Position numbers and translations under genes: made by a program. A stretch of 64,000 bases of DNA from Manganibacter manganicus (GTDB lineage Bacteria; Pseudomonadota; Alphaproteobacteria; Rhizobiales; Rhizobiaceae): the NCBI RefSeq assembly GCF_002075885.1, contig NZ_MDET01000001.1, positions 290,564-354,563 on the forward strand, written 5' to 3'. Below, piece by piece: positions 56,485 to 63,520 of this stretch. Numbering within the stretch: position 1 is the stretch's first letter; the number at the start of each line of letters is the position of its first letter. The notes under the pieces were generated by a model. It was not told the origin of the DNA. It did not search any database and saw only the letters and a list, made by a program, of their open reading frames with translations.

Positions 56485-57717
56485 ATGGCTACAATCAAGA
56501 TCACTGCGGCGGCAGTTTCGGGTGTCATGGAAGGCGCCAAGCCGAACCGCACGACCTTTTATTTCGATGACGATCTGACGGGTTTCGGCTTCTATCGAAC
56601 AACGGGCGGTACGGGCACATTCTTCGCCGAGTTCCGGCCGGTTGCTGGCGGTAGCAAGAAGCGCATGAAGCTAGGGCGCGTCGGCACACTGAAGGCCAGC
56701 GAAGCGCGCGAGGCCGCACGGAGGGCGATTGCCCACGCCGGCCTTGGCAAAGACCTTGCCAAGGATCGTGCAAACGATCGGGCAAGCGCCACCGTCAAAA
56801 AGCTGGTAGCGGACTATGTTGCCGAAAAGGAAATGAAGCCGACGACGCGATCTTTCTACGAGATCACACTGGCCAAACATATTGATCCGCAGATCGGCAC
56901 AACGAAGGCGACAGCTTTGACACGCGTTGACGTGCAGCGCGCACATGCTGCCATATCGAAGCGCGGCAAATACTCGGCCAATCGTGCCGTCGCGCTTTTG
57001 TCGGCCGCGTATGGCTGGGGAGCCAAGAATGGCCACGTTCCGGAGGGCTTTAATCCCGCTGCCGGCGTTGACCGTAACCGCGAGGAAGGGCGCGAGCGAT
57101 TCCTGACCGCTGCCGAAATGGCTCGGCTCGGAGACGCCATGCGAGAAGCAGAGACGGTCGGCTTCGAAGTAAACGCGGGTAATGCCAAGCACGCCCCGAA
57201 AGGCCAGCGGGTTGTGATGCACCCGTCTGTGACTGGCGCTATCAGGCTCATCATGCTGACGGGATGCAGGTTGCGCGAAATCCTCCATCTGCGCTGGTCC
57301 GAAGTCGACGCCGAGCGGGGTTTTCTGTTTCTGCCTGACAGCAAGACGGGCAGAAAAACTGTTGTCCTGTCGACTGCCGCGCAAGATGTGCTCTCCGCTC
57401 TTCCGCGTATCGGCGTTTACGTCATCGCTGGCGAGAGTGCTGGAATGCCAGATGAGAAGCCGCGCGCAGACCTGAAGCGTCCATGGTCAGCGATATGCAA
57501 GCGAGCCGGATTGGAGGGTTTACGGATACACGATCTCCGACATTCCTTTGCGTCCGTTGGCGCATGGTCGGGAATGGGCTTGCCCGTCATTGGCAAATTG
57601 CTAGGCCACGCCGATTCCGCCACCACCGCCCGTTACGCCCATATCGCAGACGACGCGTCGAGGCGGGCCGCGGACGTCATTGCTGACCAGATTGCGACCG
57701 CGATGGGGGTGAAGTGA
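56485..57717 (+). CDS. int: Tyrosine recombinase/integrase
   Basis: A 410-residue integrase with an N-terminal DUF4102-like arm-binding region (TTFYFDDDLTGFGFYRTTG), a SAM-like core-binding domain (near 105-190), and the catalytic domain: Arg in MLTGCRLREILHLRW (near 262), HDLRHSFAS (near 350), LLGHAD (near 375) and Tyr in TARYAHI (near 384). The start at 56485 is fixed by an ideal AAAGGAGG site. It lies 149 nt from attL and reads inward. Confidence 0.93.
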   Translation: MATIKITAAAVSGVMEGAKPNRTTFYFDDDLTGFGFYRTTGGTGTFFAEFRPVAGGSKKRMKLGRVGTLKASEAREAARRAIAHAGLGKDLAKDRANDRASATVKKLVADYVAEKEMKPTTRSFYEITLAKHIDPQIGTTKATALTRVDVQRAHAAISKRGKYSANRAVALLSAAYGWGAKNGHVPEGFNPAAGVDRNREEGRERFLTAAEMARLGDAMREAETVGFEVNAGNAKHAPKGQRVVMHPSVTGAIRLIMLTGCRLREILHLRWSEVDAERGFLFLPDSKTGRKTVVLSTAAQDVLSALPRIGVYVIAGESAGMPDEKPRADLKRPWSAICKRAGLEGLRIHDLRHSFASVGAWSGMGLPVIGKLLGHADSATTARYAHIADDASRRAADVIADQIATAMGVK

Positions 57718-58130
57718 TGGCGCCGCTTCCGAAGGGCTTCAGTCTGCAGGCTTTGCCGATCTCGGCTGCCATCGCAGAAGGGCGCACAAAAGACGCCGAG
57801 AGGTTGACCTACGATATATTGAATGCCGGCAACGCGGATAAGGTCGTGCAGAAGATCGCTGCCGACATGATTCGTCGACACAAGCGACCACGAGGACGCA
57901 AAAAATCACTTCCGCAATTTTGGTTGCAAATTGGCGAGCAGTTTTCCTGGCTCCGCTCTGATGGTGTGAAGTATGAGGACGCGTTGCGCCAGGTGGCCGA
58001 TGAATTTGGCTACTCTGAGACGCACGTTCGAAAGGCCATCAAGGAATATGACGATGCCCGCGAGGCATCGGAAGACGCGACCCGTGAACTTTATGAAGAA
58101 TGGGAGGCGCGGGACGGACGCCGCAAGTAA
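57717..58130 (+). CDS. Small HTH-like protein coupled to the integrase
   Basis: A 137-residue protein starting in the integrase stop codon (TGATG), so the two are translationally coupled. A basic segment MIRRHKRPRGRKKSLPQFW lies near residues 50-68, and a helix-turn-helix-like DALRQVADEFGYSETHVRKAIKEY near 90-113; the C-terminus is acidic. It could be a recombination directionality factor or regulator. I do not recognise a named family. Confidence 0.7.
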   Translation: MAPLPKGFSLQALPISAAIAEGRTKDAERLTYDILNAGNADKVVQKIAADMIRRHKRPRGRKKSLPQFWLQIGEQFSWLRSDGVKYEDALRQVADEFGYSETHVRKAIKEYDDAREASEDATRELYEEWEARDGRRK

Positions 58131-58207
58131 ATACGATTTATTCGCCTAAATTCGCGAAACGGAAACGCGTAGGTACGTCATGCCACCACAAACAAAAGGA
58201 GGTGTTC

Positions 58208-58417
58208 ATGGCAAACCTACGAGTACGACAAGCCGCAGAATATGTCGGCTTGTCCAAATCTTTTCTCGACAAGGCCCGCTGCTTCGGCGCTGGGCCGGCT
58301 TTCGCGAAGCTTGGCAAGACCATCATTTACAGCACTGATGACCTAGATGCATGGGTGGCCGCAAACCGTCGCGCACCAGCCAACGATAACCTGCGTGCAG
58401 CGAGGGCAGCGGCATGA
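58208..58417 (+). CDS. alpA: AlpA/excisionase-type helix-turn-helix protein
   Basis: A 69-residue winged HTH of the HTH_17/AlpA class: LRVRQAAEYVGLSKSFLDKAR, FAKLGKTIIYSTDDLDAWV. AAAGGAGG fixes the start. AlpA activates int and helps excision in P4-type elements. Its tail, APANDNLRAARAAA, resembles the alphaproteobacterial ssrA degradation tag. It overlaps the next gene by 4 nt. Confidence 0.85.
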   Translation: MANLRVRQAAEYVGLSKSFLDKARCFGAGPAFAKLGKTIIYSTDDLDAWVAANRRAPANDNLRAARAAA

Positions 58418-58824
58418 ATACCATTCGAATCGAATACACCTCATTCATCGTCGGCGGATTCGATGCCACACGCGAGGAATATTGGAACGCCTACGAGCCG
58501 GAGGAAATACCGGATGGCGAGGATATCGTCACCGAAGTGGAAAGCATCGAGAACTCGCCGGATGGCGGTGTCGAGATAAGGCTTGCCGGTGTTTACGCGT
58601 TCACGCCGACAAATAGACAATTTGCCCGACTTCTCAGGTCTATCGGAATCAAAGAATTACACAATGCGGAGGATGTACTGTTCCGCCCGCTCACGTGCCG
58701 CGTCGACGATGGCAAGGTGGTGCGTTGGTATTTCCCCGACATGGCAAACGTGCCTGACGACGCCACCGACATGACGACATACGGGCGCAATAAGGCATCT
58801 CAGCCGGCGTGGGCCGCAGCATGA
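58414..58824 (+). CDS. Unknown element protein (136 aa)
   Basis: A 136-residue protein joined by ATGA overlaps to alpA and to the primase gene, so part of the same operon. It begins with a beta-strand-rich IRIEYTSFIVGGFDAT and is acidic; no known domain is recognised. The C-terminus ends in AAA. Confidence 0.65.
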   Translation: MNTIRIEYTSFIVGGFDATREEYWNAYEPEEIPDGEDIVTEVESIENSPDGGVEIRLAGVYAFTPTNRQFARLLRSIGIKELHNAEDVLFRPLTCRVDDGKVVRWYFPDMANVPDDATDMTTYGRNKASQPAWAAA

Positions 58825-59636
58825 GCCTCCATTCCGCCGCAGCCGCATTGGGCGGCGAGATATATAGCCGCAACAAAATCCTTTGCCCCGGCCCAGGTCA
58901 TGGCAGGGCTGATCGTTCTCTATCGGTGACATTCACGGACACAGGGTTCATCGTCAATTCCTTCGCGGACGACGACTGGAAGGAATGCCGCGATCACGTC
59001 AAGGCAGTTCTTGGCCTGTCCGCCGATCGTCCCGTCGAGTACCGCGAGCCAGTCCCGACCTTTGACCCAGACCGCGCACGCAAGCAGAAGAGCGCCGCTG
59101 GCATATGGGCGCGCTCGGTTCCCATCGCCGGAACGCTGGCCGAGACCTACTTGCGCTCGCGTGGCCTGACCTACGAGAGCGACGCGCTGCGCTTCCATCA
59201 CGGCAAGCGCATGATGGTTGCCCAGATTACCGACGCCATTACCGGCGACCCCATCGGCCTTCACCGCACGTTCCTCGACCACGAAGGCAACCGTACGGGA
59301 AAGATGATGCTAGGCGCTGCCGCAGGCGGCGTTGTGCGGCTGTCGGCAGACGAGGACGTGACAGCGGGCCTTGCCGTTGCGGAGGGCATCGAAACCGCCC
59401 TGGCGGCGCCCTTTCGGCCAGTCTGGGCATGCTTGTCGGCCGGCAACATGGCTCGGTTCCCGGTTCTTGCGGGCATCGAGACTTTGACCATCTTCGCCGA
59501 TAACGACCGCAGCGGAACCGGTGAACGGGATGCCTTCTCATGCGCCGAGCGGTGGCATGCGGCGGGTAAGGAGGTTGAAGTGCGGATGCTGGCGGAAGTC
59601 GGCAGGGACTATGCAGATTTGAAGGAGGCGGCATGA
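58821..59636 (+). CDS. Toprim-domain primase-like protein
   Basis: A 271-residue protein resembling bacteriophage/satellite DNA primases. A zinc-like CHC2 N-terminus is hinted (LCPGPGHGRADRSLSV). The Toprim core is visible as VAEGIETALAAP (near 188-198) and TIFADNDRSGTGE (near 225-235). It probably makes primers for element replication. ATG overlaps the previous stop (ATGA) and it ends overlapping the helicase start. Confidence 0.85.
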   Translation: MSLHSAAAALGGEIYSRNKILCPGPGHGRADRSLSVTFTDTGFIVNSFADDDWKECRDHVKAVLGLSADRPVEYREPVPTFDPDRARKQKSAAGIWARSVPIAGTLAETYLRSRGLTYESDALRFHHGKRMMVAQITDAITGDPIGLHRTFLDHEGNRTGKMMLGAAAGGVVRLSADEDVTAGLAVAEGIETALAAPFRPVWACLSAGNMARFPVLAGIETLTIFADNDRSGTGERDAFSCAERWHAAGKEVEVRMLAEVGRDYADLKEAA

Positions 59637-61114
59637 ACGCGCAGGAGAAGTCGTGGAAATTTGAGCCGGGCCAGGAGGCTCCGAAGCGTGAGGCGGCGAA
59701 CGACAATAGCCCTGAATGGGAATTTGACGACGAGCAGCCGGCCGAGATTCCGGAATTTCTACAGCCAGACAAGGTGCTGGCCGACTTCACGCGCCCCGGC
59801 GGCTTTGTCGAAGAATGCGTGGACTGGATTGTATCTTCGGCTGAAACCCCGTCACGGGAGTTGGCGCTGTCGGCTGTTCTGCCCTTCGTTGCCTCGCTGA
59901 TTGGCCGGCGCTACGGCACCACCACACGCGACACGCGGGCGAACATGTATGTTGTGGCGCTCGCGCCGTCTGGATTCGGCAAGGACCATGCGCGAGGTCA
60001 ATTGAAGCGACTCCGACAGGCCGCAGACGGGTGGCTGGACAAATTTTATGGCCCGGAGCGTATCATGTCCGCGTCAGCGCTTCGGAATGCGCTTCAGGAT
60101 TGTCCGAACAGAATCTGCCTGATTGACGAGTTTGGGGGATTCGTACGTGATATCACTGACCGTAAATCGGGTGCGCACCTGCGTGGAATTTCGACGGACC
60201 TGCGCGATTTCTTCTCCGCGTCGTCTTCACTGTTCGGGGGCGCCGAGTACGCGAACACGAAGGCCGTCACCATCCATAACCCGAACCTGAATATATATGG
60301 CACCGCGACACCCGGCCAGTTCTGGTCAGCCATGCGCAATGCATCGGCTGAGGACGGGCTACTTCCGCGTTTCCTGTTGTTCAGCCTGGAGCGGGCAGCG
60401 GAAGCCGAACTGGTCGTACCGGACATGCCGGTCGGGACCGTGCCCGAAAAAATCATCGATCGCGCAATCAAGCTTGCTGGCATCAATCGTCACGTCGACG
60501 ACAAACCCAACGTTAGCCAAGTGCTTGAACGCACCGCGCAGGAGGGGGGCAAACTGCCATTGCCGGTAATTGGCGTCGCATGGACCGACGATGCAATCGA
60601 GGCCCTGAAAGTATTCAAGCGCGCCGAAATCAAAGCCACGCGCGAGGTGAGCGAGCAGACCGCGCCGTTCGTCGCACGCACGGCCGAGTATGCGATTAAA
60701 CTTGCACTCATCCTGGCGGTTACGAGCACGACCAAAAGCGAGCAACGGATTGCCCGTGGTCGTACCAAACACACGTGGTCGCGTCCGCTGGTAGACGTGC
60801 GCATCTGGGAATGGGCATCCGGCCTTGCGCGCCGCTGTATCGCTGACATGGTGCAGGCCGTCGACCGCTTTGTTGCCGAGAACGAAAAAGAGGCAATTTC
60901 CAAGACCGTGCGCGACGTCATTGCCCGCGCGAAGGATAAGGGCATCACTGAAGGCGGCATCATCCGTGCGCTACCAGAGGGACACACCTCACGCATACGC
61001 GCTGAGGTGCTTTCCGACCTGATTTTATCCGGTCGCGCTCGGCACGTCGAAAAGGAACCCGGACCCAGGGGTGGCCCGAAATCGAGCAGGTACTTCGCGG
61101 GCCGAGGGTTGTGA
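59633..61114 (+). CDS. DUF3987/YfjI-like replicative helicase-type protein
   Basis: A 493-residue protein of the DUF3987 type found beside Toprim primases in integrative elements. The Walker-A-like loop reads APSGFGKDHARG (near 110-121) with Asp where Ser/Thr is usual. Walker B-like ICLIDEFGGFV follows near 160-170, then a C-terminal winged-helix-like region (AKDKGITEGGIIRALPEGHTSRIRAEVLSDLI). An early AANDN motif is at residues 21-25. It probably acts as the element's helicase or replication initiator. Confidence 0.8.
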   Translation: MNAQEKSWKFEPGQEAPKREAANDNSPEWEFDDEQPAEIPEFLQPDKVLADFTRPGGFVEECVDWIVSSAETPSRELALSAVLPFVASLIGRRYGTTTRDTRANMYVVALAPSGFGKDHARGQLKRLRQAADGWLDKFYGPERIMSASALRNALQDCPNRICLIDEFGGFVRDITDRKSGAHLRGISTDLRDFFSASSSLFGGAEYANTKAVTIHNPNLNIYGTATPGQFWSAMRNASAEDGLLPRFLLFSLERAAEAELVVPDMPVGTVPEKIIDRAIKLAGINRHVDDKPNVSQVLERTAQEGGKLPLPVIGVAWTDDAIEALKVFKRAEIKATREVSEQTAPFVARTAEYAIKLALILAVTSTTKSEQRIARGRTKHTWSRPLVDVRIWEWASGLARRCIADMVQAVDRFVAENEKEAISKTVRDVIARAKDKGITEGGIIRALPEGHTSRIRAEVLSDLILSGRARHVEKEPGPRGGPKSSRYFAGRGL

Positions 61115-61117
61115 GGA

Positions 61118-61362
61118 GTTATAACTGGGTTACGTCGGAGTTATTTTTCCGTAACTCAAGCCAAAAAGGCAAGCAATATCATATAGATATAAGACTATAG
61201 TAGGTTACGTTAGTTATTTGATGGGGGGTCCAGTTTTGGATCTGGAATGGATACCCCCCCAAAATAACCGTCGTAACTGTTTTGACCTGTCAAGTTATTG
61301 AAAACAAACGGAAAAAAGGCCGAGGTTACGTTTTACGCAACCCGGTTACTAACTCACGTTAC
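61118..61362. repeat. GTTAC iteron region, probable origin of replication
   Basis: GTTAC occurs at 61129, 61204, 61325, 61345 and 61358 and as GTAAC at 61151 and 61273; three are GTTACGT. Other pieces are GTTATAAC (61118), a GAGTTA/TAACTC inverted repeat (61138-61157), an A/T-rich stretch (61170-61200), and a large hairpin GGGGGGTCCA/TGGATACCCCCC (61223-61259). It directly follows the primase-helicase genes. Repeats, an A/T-rich stretch and a hairpin behind replication genes are typical of satellite and plasmid origins. Confidence 0.6.
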
Positions 61363-61374
61363 TGGAGCTTCAGC

Positions 61375-61548
61375 ATGACCACCACCACCGAGACCACCAC
61401 CGACGAACCCATCCGCGATGTGACCGGCCGCCCCGTCACTGTGGCCAAGCCGCGGCTCGGCAGAAGGCTTTCATGGGAGGCGTTCTATCGTGAATTCCCG
61501 CACCTCCAGCCCGACAACCAGAACGACCAGACGGACGCGGCGGCATGA
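61375..61548 (+). CDS. Small element protein (57 aa)
   Basis: A 57-residue ORF with GGAG upstream. It begins MTTTTETTTDEPIRD and ends FYREFPHLQPDNQNDQTDAAA-like (acidic, ending AAA). The conserved-looking core is VTGRPVTVAKPRLGRRLSWEAF. No known function; it is plausible as a real small gene because of its ribosome site and the ATGA overlap with the next ORF. Confidence 0.5.
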   Translation: MTTTTETTTDEPIRDVTGRPVTVAKPRLGRRLSWEAFYREFPHLQPDNQNDQTDAAA

Positions 61549-61694
61549 CGGGGGTATTCCAGTCTCCAGGCCGCCAGCCCTGCGGACCGGTGGGGCAACA
61601 CGCAGCGAACGCTATTACAGTTTTTCCTCGCGCGTGCGCGCAAGCGCGCGAGGCACCGGGGGCACTTCGAACTCAAGGCGGGCTTTCTCCCTGA
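61545..61694 (+). CDS. Possible small coupled ORF (49 aa)
   Basis: Starts in the stop codon of the previous ORF (ATGA) and runs 49 codons (MTGVFQSPGRQPCGPVGQH...). It contains the 9-bp hairpin CCTCGCGCG/CGCGCGAGG at 61626-61653. Only the coupling argues for it; it may be non-coding. Confidence 0.3.
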   Translation: MTGVFQSPGRQPCGPVGQHAANAITVFPRACAQAREAPGALRTQGGLSP

Positions 61695-62162
61695 CCATCG
61701 CGACTAGGAACGCTTACGCGCGTGCAAAATGGGGAGGGAAAAGTGGGTACTTTTCTCTTTTCATTTTGGCCACGGATTTCTCTTCCTGGATGCGTCGGTC
61801 ATGGGAGATGCGGCCCCCGACTTTTTCGCCCGCCGGTCGGGGTACATGCAACTCGACATGCCCGACCTCAGCCAGACCCGCCGTGTTCGCATTCGCAACT
61901 AAAAAAGCAGCTTTGATTTTTAATCAGAGGCCGGGCCTATCAGAAGTCTAGCACCTGCTCAGGCCCACACCGGTCGGGCTCAGACGCACGAAACGCCGCA
62001 GGTTTCCATCTCTTTTTTCGGGGGGGCGTTATCAAAAGTCCAGACCCTCACCAGCCCGTACCGCCGCCATCCAGACGTTGTGCAAAACGTGTAGAAAAAA
62101 GTTTTGCGCCTAACCCAAATTTGAGCCGCGCCAAGACGGCAATCCAAAGGACAGACAAAAAG
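61695..62162. other. Non-coding or uncertain region of the element
   Basis: No convincing gene. A sequence beginning TATCA(A/G)AAGTC(C/T)AG is present twice (about 61939 and 62032) followed by C-rich text, and CTTTGATT-TTT-AATCAGAG forms an 8-bp hairpin near 61911. Could hold a promoter for the next gene or a small RNA. A 461-nt frame at 61490-61951 has no coding character. Confidence 0.4.
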
Positions 62163-63317
62163 ATGACGAAATTCCGAGGCGGAATGCCGGCACTGCGCTG
62201 GCTGGCAAAAAAGGATCCTGCCGCCGCGCTCGCTGTGCTGGAGGAAATCCGCGACTCCCGCCACCAGACACACCGTGGTGCCGAGCCGGGATATCTCGAC
62301 GCGCGTGACCGCAGCACTGACGATGCAGAGCATTTCGTGCGGGACGGAGCAGACGACACTGACGCGACATGCGCGCCAGTGACTCTCGCCAACATGTCGG
62401 AACCTACGCAAGACGGCCCGGATGAGATCCACGCCGAGTCGTTGCACGAGATCAAACCCAGCGAGCGTGATATCTGCCGCGCCCTCGGCTGGATCGAGTT
62501 CCCCTATACGGGGCGCTCCGCACCGCTAGGCTGGTGCATGCATTGTGCTTGTGGGTCATTGTCGCCAACGGAAGGCGGTCACCTTCGACCGACCTTTGAC
62601 GGCCCGCGCGCGCACTTGGCCGGTTTGGTGTTCGCTACCGGTAAGGGTGCCGTCAAGCAACGCGACGGTCTCATGATCAGCTATATCGACGCCAGCGGCA
62701 AGGAACAGCGACCATCGTATACCACCAGCAAGCCGCGTGGCGGCAAGCGCCCCCACAGGACCAAAGCCGCGATTGCCGGCTATCTCGCCATGCCCGCGGC
62801 TATCTCGTCACCACTGCGCGTTGATGGCTACCGGCGTCCAATGAGCGGCCAGCCGGCGCTCATGCCAATGCGGACACCCCTGCAGCGGCGCGCTCCTGAT
62901 AAATCGCTCGACGTCTGTGGGCAGCTTGATCGCGTTGGTCGGTACGGCGTTGCAGAAGCGCGGGCGGAATTAGTGGCATTTGGCGTTGACGGTTCCGTTC
63001 CTTTCGAGATGCTACCATTCCCGGCCACACGCTGCCCGACCGTCATCGCCCGAGGCTCCCGCTTTGTTGCTGGCATCACAGGCGCAAAACAGACGGCCAG
63101 CGTTCCAGCACCATCGTGGCAAACGCCGGCAACGAAGGCCCTGTCGCCGATCCTTCAGGAAGTGGCCAGCCGCGGTAATCTGGAATCGATTGGCGCCGTC
63201 CTTGGCTATAAAGGCGGCTCTCGTGATCGTGCCGGAGGAAGGGCTTTACTTGCGGCCGGCAGAGCATTGCTTGCGAGTAACGACAATCGCCCACAGCCCG
63301 CCGCACAGGCGGCCTAA
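62163..63317 (+). CDS. Orphan element protein (384 aa) with ssrA-like tail
   Basis: A 384-residue protein with no domain I recognise. A CMHCACG motif (near 123) could bind metal. The middle has a Lys/Arg-rich stretch (TTSKPRGGKRPHRTKAAIA). The C-terminus, SNDNRPQPAAQAA, resembles the alphaproteobacterial tmRNA tag. The start ATG at 62163 has AAAGGA upstream; the open frame is 14 codons longer. Confidence 0.6.
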   Translation: MTKFRGGMPALRWLAKKDPAAALAVLEEIRDSRHQTHRGAEPGYLDARDRSTDDAEHFVRDGADDTDATCAPVTLANMSEPTQDGPDEIHAESLHEIKPSERDICRALGWIEFPYTGRSAPLGWCMHCACGSLSPTEGGHLRPTFDGPRAHLAGLVFATGKGAVKQRDGLMISYIDASGKEQRPSYTTSKPRGGKRPHRTKAAIAGYLAMPAAISSPLRVDGYRRPMSGQPALMPMRTPLQRRAPDKSLDVCGQLDRVGRYGVAEARAELVAFGVDGSVPFEMLPFPATRCPTVIARGSRFVAGITGAKQTASVPAPSWQTPATKALSPILQEVASRGNLESIGAVLGYKGGSRDRAGGRALLAAGRALLASNDNRPQPAAQAA

Positions 63318-63462
63318 GCTTGTTTTTGGTATTGCCCTAGCCGATCTAGAAAGATCGCGTAAGCGCCGATGTATGGCTTAAATAAGCGGTGCCAAATAGC
63401 GTAGCGTGGGCGCGTATATAGTGACAGCGGATTTCATCACTCTGTTGTTGTCCTTAGCACTT

Positions 63463-63490
63463 GGGTCGCCGTTACTGGCGGCCCATTTTT
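63463..63490 (+). terminator. Terminator-like hairpin before the last ORF
   Basis: GGGTCGCC-GTTACT-GGCGGCCC (8 bp) followed by ATTTTT. It sits 30 nt before the start codon of the next ORF and may separate the two transcription units. The rest of 63318-63520 shows no gene. Confidence 0.6.
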
Positions 63491-63520
63491 CTATCATTTG
63501 CGAAAATAAAGGAGGCAGCC

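Noticed and set aside
61626..61653. Transcription terminator at the GC-rich hairpin
   Set aside because: No T tract follows on either strand; the five T lie 5' of the stem on the plus strand.
61490..61951. 153-codon frame in the element
   Set aside because: Ser/Arg/Thr-rich out-of-frame composition, overlaps the better-supported small ORF, no ribosome site.
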